Assembly (NCBI RefSeq): GCF_000717335.1
Contig: NZ_JNYZ01000020.1
Coordinates: 248,001-312,000, forward strand
Reading direction: 5' to 3'
Source of the DNA: Amycolatopsis jejuensis
Lineage (GTDB): Bacteria > Actinomycetota > Actinomycetes > Mycobacteriales > Pseudonocardiaceae
DNA: 64,000 nt
Positions 16,540 through 25,247 of this stretch are shown piece after piece. Every line of letters begins with the position of its first letter. Positions within the stretch are counted from its first letter, which is position 1. The position numbers were made by a program, and so were the translations under genes. The notes beneath the pieces are model-generated. The model searched no databases, had not been told where the DNA came from, and worked only from the letters and a program-made list of their open reading frames with translations.

Positions 16540-16812
16540 GTGGGCGACCACGGGGTGACCGGAAACCTGCCCGACGCGGACTACGAGAAAGCGCTCACCA
16601 TCATCGGAACCATCGCTCAGCGCTACGGATTCGACCCGCAACCCCAACGGTTGCACGATGCACCCGGATCGCACGACGCGGTCTTCCACAACAGGACCGA
16701 CGAAGGAGCGATCTCGTTCGGCACCGCGCTCAACACCGGCCTGGGACTCGACCTCGGCTGCCACCTCTTCCCCGCCGCCAAGCAACGCGGCAAACCCACC
16801 ACCACGCCGTGA
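16540..16812 (+). pseudogene. LppA-like lipoprotein remnant (C-terminal half only)
   Basis: The 90 residues resemble the C-terminal half of actinobacterial LppA-type lipoproteins. NLPDADYEKALTI, AQRYGF, the SHDAVF strand, ISFGTALNTGLGLDLGCHL and a Pro/Thr tail all fit. The N-terminal half is missing: there is no signal peptide, no lipobox cysteine and no lipoprotein-like sequence upstream before the previous stop at 16477-16479. GTG 16540 could start translation, but a cytoplasmic fragment of a lipoprotein is unlikely to function. This assignment rests on remembered family patterns. A small intact protein of unknown role is the alternative. Confidence 0.45.
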
Positions 16813-17248
16813 CCGACCTCGACACCGCACCTGGCAGTGCCCCTCGATCGAACGGAATCACGCAACTGCGGAGTACCCCGGTCGAGTGGCGGGCAAAGCC
16901 ACGCGCTGCCGCCGGCTGGGCCATCGGCCACGCCGGACCCCTCGGTTACCTGGCCGGACGACACCCCTCGTGGGTACTGGACCGGGGTGACACCCGGCCG
17001 CTGTGCGGCTCGCCCTCGGTGATCGGATAACCCGCGAGGGTGAGACCGACACGCCACCCCTTGGGGCGCGTGCAAGGCCGAACCCCAACATGTAGTCTCT
17101 GGGAACCGGCAGCCCCCAGCGACGGGGAGACCGCTTGACGAGGGCGGCCGGGCTGTTTCGACGAAACCGCAGCGCATGGCCTTGACCGGCCGTGTGCCGC
17201 TCGAACGCGCCCGTTTCAAGGATTTCGAGAGCACTGTTGGAGACACGC
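16813..17248. other. Intergenic region before nrdA, 436 bases
   Basis: No gene is supported. Frames on both strands are short and lack binding sites. The first half looks like decayed coding sequence adjoining the LppA-like remnant. The second half (from about 17080) holds the candidate NrdR box and a GC-rich leader of about 150 bases for nrdA. A cobalamin riboswitch, as found before some Streptomyces nrdAB operons, was looked for and not found here. Confidence 0.45.
17083..17098. promoter_or_regulatory. Possible NrdR box upstream of nrdA
   Basis: CCCCAACATGTAGTCT resembles one half-site set of the 16-bp NrdR consensus (an AT-rich centre flanked by near-symmetric ACA/AGT). NrdR boxes normally occur in pairs about three helix turns apart. 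A convincing second copy was not found, so the call is tentative. Confidence 0.33.
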
Positions 17249-20146
17249 ATGTCAGTGGAAACCGGTCAGCGGCCGCCGTCGGCGGCGGATGGGGCCCCGA
17301 GCACGGTACGCGTCATCCGGCGGGACGGCACCGTCTCGCCTTTCGACGCGGGCAAGATCTCGGTGGCGCTGACCAAGGCCTTCCTCGCGGTCGAAGGAGG
17401 GGACGCCGCCGCGTCGTCCCGGGTGCACCACGTCGTCGCCGAGCTCACCGAGCAGGTCGAGACGTCGCTGCTGCGGCACGCCGGCCCGGAGACCGCGCTG
17501 CACATCGAGCAGATCCAGGACCTGGTCGAGCTCGCCCTCATGCGCGGCGAGCACCACAAGGTCGCCCGCGCCTACGTGCTGTACCGCGAGGAGCGCACCA
17601 AGGCCCGCGAGACCGTCACGCCGGTGCCCGCCGAGGCCGCGCTGAACGTCAAAAACGCTGATGGCACAGTGCGTCCGCTCGATTGGGCGCGCGTGTCGCA
17701 CGTGGTCGGCGAGGCGGTCGCCGGGCTGGAGGACGTGTCCGCCGAGCCGGTGCTGGCCGAGGCCAAGCGCAACCTGTACGACGGCATCAGCGCCGACGAG
17801 CTGGCCCTCGCGCAGATCATGGCCGCGCGCGTGCTGGTCGAGCAGGAGCCGAACTACTCGTACGTGAGCGCGCGGTTGCTGCTGGACAAGCTGCGCGGCG
17901 AAGCGCTGAGCTACCTGGCCGGTACGCCGCGCCAGGCCAGCCAGGACGAGATGACCACGGAGTACGCGCCGTACTTCCGCGCGTACCTGCGCCGCGCGAT
18001 CGAGCTGGAACTGGTCGACGCGCAGCTCAACACCTTCGACCTGGACAAGATCACCGCCGCGATCCGCCCCGAGCGCGACCTCGACTTCGGGTTCCTCGGC
18101 CTGCAGACGCTGTACGACCGGTATTTCCAGCACCACAACGGCGTACGGTTCGAGCTGCCGCAAGCGTTCTTCATGCGCGTGGCGATGGGGCTGGCGATCC
18201 GCGAGGACAACCGCGAAGCCCGCGCGATCGAGTTCTACGAGCTGCTGTCCACGTTCCACTTCATGGCGTCCACCCCGACGCTGTTCAACAGCGGCACCAC
18301 CCGCGCGCAGCTGTCATCCTGCTTCCTGACCACGGTGGACGACGATCTGGACTCGATTTTCCAGGCGTACAAGAACAATGCCCTGCTGGCCAAGTACTCC
18401 GGCGGCCTCGGCAACGACTGGACCCCGGTCCGCGGGCTCGGCGCGCACATCAAGGGCACCAACGGCCAGTCCCAGGGCGTCGTGCCGTTCCTCAAGATCG
18501 CCAACGACACCGCGGTCGCCGTCAACCAGGGCGGCAAGCGCAAGGGCGCGGCGTGCGCGTACCTGGAGACCTGGCACATCGACGTCGAGGAGTTCCTCGA
18601 CCTGCGCAAGAACACCGGCGACGACCGGCGGCGCACGCACGACATGAACACCGCCAACTGGGTGCCGGACGAGTTCCTGCGCCGCGTCGAGTCCGACGGC
18701 CAGTGGACGCTGTTCTCCCCCGACGAGACCCCCGACCTGCACGACCTCTACGGGCTCGCGTTCGCCGAGCGGTACCGTGAGTACGAGGCGGCCGCCGAAC
18801 GCGGCGAGATCAAGGTGTTCCGGCGGGTCCGCGCGGTGGAGCTGTGGCGGCGCATGCTGACCATGCTGTTCGAGACCGGCCACCCGTGGATCACCTTCAA
18901 GGACCCGTGCAACCTGCGTTCGCCGCAGCAGCACGTCGGCGTGGTGCACTCGTCCAACCTGTGCACCGAGATCACGCTGAACACCAGCACCGACGAGGTC
19001 GCGGTGTGCAACCTCGGCTCGGTGAACCTGCTCAAGCACGTCACCCCCGCGGGCCTCGACACCGAGCGGCTCGAGAAGACCGTGCGCACCGCGGTCCGCA
19101 TGCTGGACAACGTGATCGACATCAACTTCTACACGATCCCGGAGGCGCGCCGGTCCAACCTGCGCCACCGCCCGATCGGGCTGGGGCTGATGGGCTTCCA
19201 GGACGCGCTGTTCGAGCTGGGTGTGCCGCTGTCGTCGGACGCCGCCGTGCAGTTCGCCGACACGAGCATGGAGCACATCTCCTACTACGCGATCTCGGCG
19301 TCCACCGATCTCGCCGAGGAACGCGGCCGCTACCAGTCGTTCGAGGGCTCGCTCTGGAGCCGCGGCGTGCTGCCGATCGACTCGATGCGGCTGCTCATCG
19401 ACGCTCGTCAGGGCGATGCACTCGACGTGGACACGTCGTCCACTTTGGACTGGGCGCCGCTGCGCCAGCGCGTGCAGACCGTCGGCATGCGCAACTCCAA
19501 CGTGATGGCGATCGCACCCACCGCGACGATCTCCAACATCTGCGGGGTCGGCCAGTCGATCGAGCCGCTGTTCCAGAACCTGTACGTGAAGTCCAACATG
19601 TCCGGTGACTTCACCGTGGTCAACCCGCATCTGGTGCGCTCGCTCAAGGCGCGCGGGCTGTGGGACGAGGTGATGGTGAGCGACCTCAAGTACTTCGACG
19701 GCAGCCTCGGCCAGATCGACCGGGTGCCCGATGACCTCAAGGCGCTGTACGCCACGGCGTTCGAGATCGAGTCGAAGTGGCTGGTGGACGCGGGTTCGCG
19801 GCGGCAGAAGTGGATCGACCAGGCGCAGTCGCTGAACCTGTACATCGCCGCGCCGAGCGGGCGCAAGCTCGACGAGCTGTACCGCTACGCCTGGCACAAG
19901 GGCCTCAAGACGACGTACTACCTGCGGGCGCAGTCCGCGACGCACGTGGAGAAGAGCACGCTGCGCGGTACCGACGGCAAGCTCAACGCCGTCTCCGCGA
20001 CCCCGGCGGCCACCCCGGCCCCGGCCCCGGCGCCTTCGCCCTCGCCGGAGCCGAAGGAAATGCCGAAGGTGACCGACGTCGACTTCGTCGCCACCGAAGG
20101 CGCGGCCTGCCGGATCGACGACCCCGACTGCGAAGCCTGCCAGTAA
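17249..20146 (+). CDS. nrdA: Ribonucleoside-diphosphate reductase, alpha subunit
   Basis: A 965-residue large subunit. An ATP-cone occupies about residues 20-110, and a second cone-like segment lies at 130-220. The ten-stranded barrel follows, with SSCFLTTVDDDLDSI (first active-site Cys), NLCTEITLNTSTDEVAVCNLGSVNL (Asn/Cys/Glu catalytic set), and the partner Cys inside that phrase. The tail has a Pro/Ala/Ser linker and ends in ACRIDDPDCEACQ, the mobile redox cysteines re-reduced by thioredoxin-like proteins. It reduces NDPs to dNDPs with NrdB encoded downstream. ATG 17249 was chosen after TTGGAGA. An earlier start would add 19 unconserved residues. The NrdA/NrdB spacing of 81 bp contains a palindromic repeat. 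Confidence 0.95.
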   Translation: MSVETGQRPPSAADGAPSTVRVIRRDGTVSPFDAGKISVALTKAFLAVEGGDAAASSRVHHVVAELTEQVETSLLRHAGPETALHIEQIQDLVELALMRGEHHKVARAYVLYREERTKARETVTPVPAEAALNVKNADGTVRPLDWARVSHVVGEAVAGLEDVSAEPVLAEAKRNLYDGISADELALAQIMAARVLVEQEPNYSYVSARLLLDKLRGEALSYLAGTPRQASQDEMTTEYAPYFRAYLRRAIELELVDAQLNTFDLDKITAAIRPERDLDFGFLGLQTLYDRYFQHHNGVRFELPQAFFMRVAMGLAIREDNREARAIEFYELLSTFHFMASTPTLFNSGTTRAQLSSCFLTTVDDDLDSIFQAYKNNALLAKYSGGLGNDWTPVRGLGAHIKGTNGQSQGVVPFLKIANDTAVAVNQGGKRKGAACAYLETWHIDVEEFLDLRKNTGDDRRRTHDMNTANWVPDEFLRRVESDGQWTLFSPDETPDLHDLYGLAFAERYREYEAAAERGEIKVFRRVRAVELWRRMLTMLFETGHPWITFKDPCNLRSPQQHVGVVHSSNLCTEITLNTSTDEVAVCNLGSVNLLKHVTPAGLDTERLEKTVRTAVRMLDNVIDINFYTIPEARRSNLRHRPIGLGLMGFQDALFELGVPLSSDAAVQFADTSMEHISYYAISASTDLAEERGRYQSFEGSLWSRGVLPIDSMRLLIDARQGDALDVDTSSTLDWAPLRQRVQTVGMRNSNVMAIAPTATISNICGVGQSIEPLFQNLYVKSNMSGDFTVVNPHLVRSLKARGLWDEVMVSDLKYFDGSLGQIDRVPDDLKALYATAFEIESKWLVDAGSRRQKWIDQAQSLNLYIAAPSGRKLDELYRYAWHKGLKTTYYLRAQSATHVEKSTLRGTDGKLNAVSATPAATPAPAPAPSPSPEPKEMPKVTDVDFVATEGAACRIDDPDCEACQ

Positions 20147-20152
20147 GCCCAA

Positions 20153-20207
20153 GTCCGTGAAGGGAACCATGAGGGAATCAGATTCCGTGATGGTTCCCTT
20201 CACGGAC
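20153..20207. repeat. 55-bp palindromic dispersed repeat, copy 1
   Basis: Two 27-base arms around a single central base. The outer 18 bases (GTCCGTGAAGGGAACCAT and its complement) pair perfectly and the inner nine pair with two mismatches. A second copy is at 39050-39104, with only three inner differences when read in reverse. It lies between nrdA and nrdB, where it could form a large hairpin in the mRNA and alter the alpha:beta ratio or stabilise the upstream message. Confidence 0.85.
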
Positions 20208-20227
20208 GTGTCTGCAAGGAAACCCGG

Positions 20228-21301
20228 ATGACCAACGTGGAAACGACGGACGCGACCGGCCTCGGGGAGATCGAGGTCGGCGCCGCCCGGATCAACGTCG
20301 ACGACAAGCGGATGATCAACGCGCGTGCCGACGTCAACCAGCTGCTGCCGATGAAGTACCGGTGGGCCTGGGACAAGTACCTCGCGGCGTGCAACAACCA
20401 CTGGATGCCCACCGAGGTCGCGATGCAGGCCGACATCGCGCTGTGGAAGTCGCCGGACGGCCTCACCGAGGACGAGCGGCAGATGCTCAAGCGCAACCTC
20501 GGCTTCTTCGCCACGGCAGAATCGCTGGTGGCCAACAACATCGTGCTCGCGGTGTACCGGCAGATCACCAACCCGGAATGCCGCCAGTACCTGCTGCGCC
20601 AGGCGTTCGAGGAGGCCGTGCACACGCACACCTTCCAGTACATCTGCGAAAGCCTCGGCCTCGTCGAGGGCGAGCTGTTCAACATGTACCGCGAGGTGCC
20701 GTCCATTTCCGGCAAGGACGCGTGGGCGCTCAAGTACACGCAGAACCTCGAGAACCCGGACTTCGAGACCGGTACCCAGGAGGCCGACCAGGCATTCCTG
20801 CGCGACCTCGTGGCGTTCTACGTGATCTTCGAGGGCATGTGGTTCTACACCGGCTTCGCGCAGATCCTGTCGCTCGGCAGGCGGAACAAGATGGTCGGCA
20901 TCGCCGAGCAGTACCAGTACATCCTGCGCGACGAGTCGATCCACCTGAACTTCGGCATCGACTGCATCAACCAGATCAAGATCGAGAACCCGCACCTGTG
21001 GACCGAGGAGTTCCAGGCCGAGGTCCGCGGGATGCTGCAGGAAGCCTGTGAGCTGGAGGTCGCGTACGCGCGCGACACGATGCCGCGCGGGATGCTCGGG
21101 CTGTCCGCACAGCTGTGCGAGCAGTACATGCACTTCATCACCGACCGGCGGGCCCAGCAGATCGGGCTCGCGCCGCTCTTCGGCGAGAACGAGAACCCGT
21201 TCCCGTGGATGTCGGAGGCGATGGACCTCAAGAAGGAGAAGAACTTCTTCGAGACCCGGGTGATCGAGTACCAGTCGGGCGGCGCCCTCGACTGGGACTG
21301 A
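20228..21301 (+). CDS. nrdB: Ribonucleoside-diphosphate reductase, beta subunit, class Ic-type
   Basis: A 357-residue R2 protein. Metal ligands align by spacing with the Chlamydia trachomatis class Ic enzyme: E98, E129, H132, E202, E236 and H239. The first ligand is Glu instead of Asp. The site of the radical tyrosine, seven residues past E129, is F136. This Glu plus Phe combination is the recognised signature of the Mn/Fe, tyrosine-less R2c group. It generates the oxidising equivalent that starts catalysis in NrdA. The C-terminal tail is short and acidic for docking to NrdA. It is the second gene after nrdA. A cobalamin riboswitch starts about 50 bp downstream but serves metE. Confidence 0.95.
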   Translation: MTNVETTDATGLGEIEVGAARINVDDKRMINARADVNQLLPMKYRWAWDKYLAACNNHWMPTEVAMQADIALWKSPDGLTEDERQMLKRNLGFFATAESLVANNIVLAVYRQITNPECRQYLLRQAFEEAVHTHTFQYICESLGLVEGELFNMYREVPSISGKDAWALKYTQNLENPDFETGTQEADQAFLRDLVAFYVIFEGMWFYTGFAQILSLGRRNKMVGIAEQYQYILRDESIHLNFGIDCINQIKIENPHLWTEEFQAEVRGMLQEACELEVAYARDTMPRGMLGLSAQLCEQYMHFITDRRAQQIGLAPLFGENENPFPWMSEAMDLKKEKNFFETRVIEYQSGGALDWD

Positions 21302-21318
21302 CCGTTCCCGCTAAACTC

Positions 21319-21349
21319 GGCCACGCCACTGGTTCGCCAGGGCGTGGCC
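21319..21349 (+). terminator. Terminator hairpin after nrdB
   Basis: GGCCACGCC at 21319-21327 can pair with GGCGTGGCC at 21341-21349, with a 13-base loop between them. It begins 18 bases after the nrdB stop and precedes the metE riboswitch, separating the two transcription units. There is no T-tract. Confidence 0.6.
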
Positions 21350-21354
21350 GAGTT

Positions 21355-21545
21355 CGTGCCGCGTCCGGGCGAGGCAAGAGGGAACCCGGTGCGAATCCGG
21401 GACTGCCCCGCAGCGGTGAGCAGGAACGAAAGCCGTCACCACGGGAAACCGTGGTACAGCACTGGGCGCCAGCCCGGGAAGCGACGGCGAGTAGGAGTGT
21501 GCACGGTGCCCGCGAGTCCGAAGACCTGCCCGTGGTACGCGCGCC
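21355..21545 (+). promoter_or_regulatory. Cobalamin (B12) riboswitch controlling metE
   Basis: The hallmark core elements are present in order. GGGAACCCGGTGCGAATCCG with the following GGACTGCCCCGCAGC is the core aptamer start, and it is followed by variable hairpins (CCACGGGAAACCGTGG is one). The closing B12 box GAGTCCGAAGACCTGCC comes near 21510-21528. Binding of adenosylcobalamin should switch off expression of the B12-independent methionine synthase encoded downstream, which is the classic arrangement. Exact P1 ends are approximate. Confidence 0.9.
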
Positions 21546-21557
21546 GACGGCGTGCGT

Positions 21558-21616
21558 GAGTCCGGGCCTCGTGGGACAAGGCACGACCGAAGCACGGTTC
21601 GCACGTGCCCGGGCTC
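21558..21616 (+). terminator. Expression-platform hairpin of the metE riboswitch
   Basis: GAGTCCGGGC (21558-21567) can pair with GCCCGGGCTC (21607-21616), a 10-bp stem with one G-U pair. It lies between the aptamer and the start codon, 20-30 bases before the ribosome binding region. Without a T-tract, it may act as a terminator or by hiding the translation start. Confidence 0.5.
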
Positions 21617-21644
21617 TTCCGGCGAGCACGTGAGGATGCATGCT

Positions 21645-23897
21645 GTGAACACGATCGGCACCACCGTCCTGGGATACCCGCGCATCGGGCCGAACCGCGA
21701 ACTGAAGAAGGCGCTGGAGGCGTACTGGGCGGGCGCCGGCACCGAGGACGACCTGCTTGCCACCGGGCAACGGCTGCGCGCCCAGACCTGGACGGCGTTG
21801 CGTGACCAAGGTCTCGGCTCGATCCCGTCGAACATGGTCTCCCACTACGACCACATGCTGGACACCGCCGCGCTGTTCGGCGCACTGCCGGAACGGTTCA
21901 CCCGGCTGGGTCTTTCGCCGCTGGACACGTACTTCGCCGCCGCGCGCGGGGTGCCGGACGCGCCTGCGCTCGAGATGACGAAGTGGTTCGACACCAATTA
22001 CCACTACCTCGTCCCGGAACTGGGCCCGGACACGCAGTTCACGCTCACCGGCACCGCGCCGGTCGACGAGGTCCGCGAGGCCCGCACACTCGGCATCACC
22101 CCGCGCCCGGTGCTCGTCGGGCCGGTCACGTTCCTGCTGCTGGCGAAATCGACGACGCCCGGCTTCGCGCCACTGGAACTGCTCGACGCACTGCTCCCCG
22201 CGTACGTGGAGTTGCTGGCACAGCTGCGCGACGAGGGCGTGGAGTGGGTACAGCTCGACGAACCGGCGTTCGCTGCCGACCGGACCACCGCTGAGCTCAA
22301 CGCGCTCACCCGCGCGTATCACGTGCTGGCCAAGGAAAAGCGCCGGCCGCGGCTGCTGGTGGCCGGGTACTTCGGCGGGCTCGGCCGGGCGCTGGGCGTG
22401 CTGGCCCGCTCCCCGATCGAAGCGCTGGCCGTCGACCTGGTCACCGATCCGTCCTTTGTGGACGCTGTGGCCGCGGAAGGGGCGTTGCGGGACAAGGAGG
22501 TGCTCGCCGGGGTCGTGGACGGCCGCAATGTGTGGCGGACCGACCCGGGTGTCGCGCTCGCCCGCGCCGCACGGCTGGTGGGCACCGCGGCGCAGGTCAG
22601 CATCGCCACGTCGTGCTCGCTGCTGCACGTGCCGTACGACGTGCAGGCGGAAACCGGCCTCGACCCGCGGCTGAAGAACTGGCTCGCCTTCGCACGGCAG
22701 AAGGTGGACGAGGTTGTCCTGCTGGGTGCTGCGCTGCGCGGCGAGGACGTCGACCTCGGACCGGCGCGCACCGCGGTCGCGGATCGGGCGGCTTCCCTTC
22801 CCGACCCGGCGATTCGGGCCCGGGTAGCGGCGCTCCGGCCGTCGGATGCCGTACGCGCGCCGTATGCGGAACGCGTTGCAGCGCAACAGGAAGCGCTGGC
22901 GCTACCGCCGCTGCCGACCACCACGATCGGCTCGTTCCCGCAGACTGCCGAGGTACGCCAGGCCCGCGCGGCGCATCGGGCCGGGAAGCTGGACGACGCC
23001 GGTTACCAACGCGCCATGCGCACCGAAATCGACCGCGCCGTCCGGCTGCAGGAAAACCTCGGGCTCGACGTGCTCGTGCACGGGGAACCCGAGCGCAACG
23101 ACATGGTGCAGTACTTCGCCGAGCAGCTGACCGGGTTCGCCGCGACCGCGCACGGCTGGGTCCAGTCATACGGTTCGCGGTGCGTGCGCCCACCGATCCT
23201 GTTCGGCGATGTGGCGCGCCCGGCGCCGATGACGGTCGGCTGGACGCAGTACGCGCAAAGCCGGACCGAGCGGCCGGTGAAGGGGATGCTGACCGGTCCG
23301 GTCACGATCCTTGCCTGGTCGTTCGTCCGCGACGACCAGCCGCTCGCGGACACCGCACGGCAGGTCGCGCTGGCGATCCGGGACGAGGTCGCGGACCTGG
23401 AGGCGGCCGGGATCCGGATCATCCAGGTCGACGAGCCCGCGTTGCGCGAACTCCTGCCGCTGCACGCGCGCGACCACGAGGAGTACTTCGGCTGGGCGGT
23501 CCCCGCGTTCCGGCTGGCGACGTCGGGCGTCGCGGCGGCCACCCAGATCCACACGCACATGTGCTACTCGGAATTCGGCGACGTCCTGCCCGCGATCGAC
23601 GCCCTCGACGCGGACGTCACCAGCATCGAGGCCGCCCGCTCCACGATGGACGTGCTGGCCGGGCTGGACGGGTTCGCCCGCGCGGTCGGGCCAGGGGTGT
23701 ACGACATCCACTCGCCCCGCGTGCCGAGCCAGGAGGAGATGACCGGACTGGCCAGGAAGGCCCTCGCCGCCGTCCCCGCGGACCGGCTGTGGCTCAACCC
23801 GGACTGCGGCCTGAAGACCCGCCGGTACGCCGAGGTGGAACCGGCGCTACGGCACCTGGCCGGCACCGCGCGGCTGCTACGCGCCGAGATCCGCTGA
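21645..23897 (+). CDS. metE: Cobalamin-independent methionine synthase
   Basis: A 750-residue enzyme with the two-barrel architecture of MetE. It transfers methyl from 5-methyltetrahydropteroyl-triglutamate to homocysteine. Landmarks are TTVLGYPRIGPNRELKKALE at the N-terminus, then TTTIGSFPQT opening the second barrel. The zinc site in the catalytic barrel is HTHMCYSEFGDV (His and Cys) with a second Cys in LNPDCGLKTR. GTG 21645 is preferred because GAGG lies nine bases before it and it starts at the conserved residues. ATG 21636 three codons upstream is the alternative. It is controlled by the cobalamin riboswitch just upstream, so it is likely silent when B12 is available to a MetH elsewhere. 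Confidence 0.96.
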   Translation: MNTIGTTVLGYPRIGPNRELKKALEAYWAGAGTEDDLLATGQRLRAQTWTALRDQGLGSIPSNMVSHYDHMLDTAALFGALPERFTRLGLSPLDTYFAAARGVPDAPALEMTKWFDTNYHYLVPELGPDTQFTLTGTAPVDEVREARTLGITPRPVLVGPVTFLLLAKSTTPGFAPLELLDALLPAYVELLAQLRDEGVEWVQLDEPAFAADRTTAELNALTRAYHVLAKEKRRPRLLVAGYFGGLGRALGVLARSPIEALAVDLVTDPSFVDAVAAEGALRDKEVLAGVVDGRNVWRTDPGVALARAARLVGTAAQVSIATSCSLLHVPYDVQAETGLDPRLKNWLAFARQKVDEVVLLGAALRGEDVDLGPARTAVADRAASLPDPAIRARVAALRPSDAVRAPYAERVAAQQEALALPPLPTTTIGSFPQTAEVRQARAAHRAGKLDDAGYQRAMRTEIDRAVRLQENLGLDVLVHGEPERNDMVQYFAEQLTGFAATAHGWVQSYGSRCVRPPILFGDVARPAPMTVGWTQYAQSRTERPVKGMLTGPVTILAWSFVRDDQPLADTARQVALAIRDEVADLEAAGIRIIQVDEPALRELLPLHARDHEEYFGWAVPAFRLATSGVAAATQIHTHMCYSEFGDVLPAIDALDADVTSIEAARSTMDVLAGLDGFARAVGPGVYDIHSPRVPSQEEMTGLARKALAAVPADRLWLNPDCGLKTRRYAEVEPALRHLAGTARLLRAEIR

Positions 23898-23909
23898 CCT
23901 GACCGGTGG

Positions 23910-23933
23910 CGGCCCCCAGCACTGCCGGGGCCG
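23910..23933. terminator. Bidirectional terminator between metE and the 3-dehydratase gene
   Basis: CGGCCCC (23910-23916) pairs with GGGGCCG (23927-23933) across a 10-base loop in the 36-bp gap between two convergent genes. There is no T-tract. Confidence 0.5.
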
Positions 23934-25247
23934 TCATCGGTGGTTCGCCCGGACGAACTCCCACAGCGAGTCGGTCATGTAGTCGACCATCCTGCCGGTG
24001 AGCCCCGGGTACACGCCGATCCAGAAGGTGTGGTCGGTGACGATGTCGCTGTTGGTCAGGTCGCCGGCGACGCGGTGGTCGATCCCGGCGTAGGCGGGCT
24101 GGCGGAGGAGGTTGCCGCCGAACAGCCTGCGGGTGCGGATCTGCCGGTTCTCCAGGAACTCCACCAGCTCCCGGGAGGTGAATGCCGAGCCGGGTTCGAC
24201 GGTGATGGCGAAGCCGAACCAGCTCGGTTCACTGTCCACAGTGGCCTCGGGGAGGATCAGCGACGGGATTCCGTCGAGCCGCTCGCGCAGCCGTTGCCAG
24301 TTGCCCCGCCGGGCCCGGGTGAAACGGGGCAGCTTGGACAGCTGGCTGAGCCCGAGCGCAGCCTGCAGGTCGGTGGTCTTGAGGTTGTAGCCGATGGTGG
24401 AGAAGACGTACTTGTGGTCGTATCCGCAGGGCAGCTTGCCGAACTGCTGGTCGAAGCGGCGCAGGCACTTGTTGTCCTCGCCGGGCGCGCACCAGCAGTC
24501 ACGGCCCCAGTCGCGGAACGACTCGACGGCACGGGCCAGTCCGAGGTCATCGGTCAGCACGGCGCCGCCCTCGCCCATGGTCAGGTGGTGGGCCGGGTAG
24601 AAGCTGAGCGTGGCGAGGTCCCCGAACGTTCCGGCCTGCCTGCCCCGGTAGGTCGAGCCGAGTGCGTCGCACACGTCCTCGACGAGGAACAGCCCGTGCC
24701 GGTCGGCCAGGTCGGCGATCTCTGCGGCCGGGAACGGGTTGCCGAGGGTGTGCGCGATGACGATCGCCCTGGTGCGCGGGCCGACCGCGGCGGCGACGCG
24801 GTCGGGGGTGGTGTTGTAGGTGCCGAGCTCGATGTCGACGAACACCGGCCGCAGCCCGTTCTGGATGAGCGGGTTCACGGTCGTCGGGAAGCCGGCCGCG
24901 ACGGTGATCACCTCGTCGCCGGGCCGGAGCCTCCGGTCGCCCAGCTGGGGTGAGGTGAGCGCCGAGACGGCCAACAGGTTGGCCGAGGAGCCGGAGTTCG
25001 TCAGATGTGCTTTGCGCAGCCCGACCGCCTTCGCCAGCGCCGACTCGAACCGCTTGGCCACCTTGCCGCTGGCGATACGCAGGTCGAGCGCTGCCTCGGC
25101 AAGTGCGACGCGGTCGTCCTCGTCGAGCACCGCGCCGCTGCACCAGATCTCGGTCTCGCCGGGGACGAACTCCGGGCCTGCCTCGACCTCGCGGTGGTAC
25201 TTGCGTACGCCCTCCAGGAGAAGTTCCCTGCTCTGGCAGCTGTTCAT
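23934..25247 (-). CDS. NDP-4-keto-6-deoxyhexose 3-dehydratase (E1/RfbH/SpnQ family)
   Basis: A 437-residue member of the DegT/DnrJ/EryC1/StrS fold that uses PMP instead of a lysine-bound PLP. The Lys position is His220 (SFYPAHHLTMGEGG), the hallmark of E1-type dehydrases. The [2Fe-2S] ligands are all present with the exact E1 spacing: C193, C251, C253 and C261. Length equals that of Yersinia E1. It removes the C3 hydroxyl of an NDP-4-keto-6-deoxyhexose, yielding 3,6-dideoxy- or 2,3,6-trideoxysugar precursors. It needs a reductase or ferredoxin partner, and none is encoded nearby. ATG 25247 overlaps the MFS stop (ATGA) and follows GGAGG. It is the last gene of a three-gene operon. Confidence 0.92.
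   Translation of the reverse strand: MNSCQSRELLLEGVRKYHREVEAGPEFVPGETEIWCSGAVLDEDDRVALAEAALDLRIASGKVAKRFESALAKAVGLRKAHLTNSGSSANLLAVSALTSPQLGDRRLRPGDEVITVAAGFPTTVNPLIQNGLRPVFVDIELGTYNTTPDRVAAAVGPRTRAIVIAHTLGNPFPAAEIADLADRHGLFLVEDVCDALGSTYRGRQAGTFGDLATLSFYPAHHLTMGEGGAVLTDDLGLARAVESFRDWGRDCWCAPGEDNKCLRRFDQQFGKLPCGYDHKYVFSTIGYNLKTTDLQAALGLSQLSKLPRFTRARRGNWQRLRERLDGIPSLILPEATVDSEPSWFGFAITVEPGSAFTSRELVEFLENRQIRTRRLFGGNLLRQPAYAGIDHRVAGDLTNSDIVTDHTFWIGVYPGLTGRMVDYMTDSLWEFVRANHR

Larger units (their letters stand above)
21302..21644. other. Leader region of metE, 343 bases, non-coding
   Basis: This stretch holds the riboswitch aptamer (about 21355-21545) and an expression-platform hairpin (21558-21616). 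Open frames reading through it are shadows. A short inverted repeat before the aptamer (GGCCACGCC at 21319-21327 pairs with GGCGTGGCC at 21341-21349) probably terminates nrdB. Confidence 0.7.

Noticed and set aside
16813..17040. Small genes between the LppA-like remnant and nrdA
   Set aside because: Short frames on both strands without start sites or recognisable sequence; they probably reflect decayed DNA.
18314..21133. Long minus-strand frame across nrdA-nrdB
   Set aside because: It is antisense to well-supported RNR genes and has no protein-like motifs.
21385..21402. tRNA T-arm-like GGTGCGAATCCGGG
   Set aside because: It is the core of the cobalamin riboswitch; no acceptor or anticodon arms surround it.
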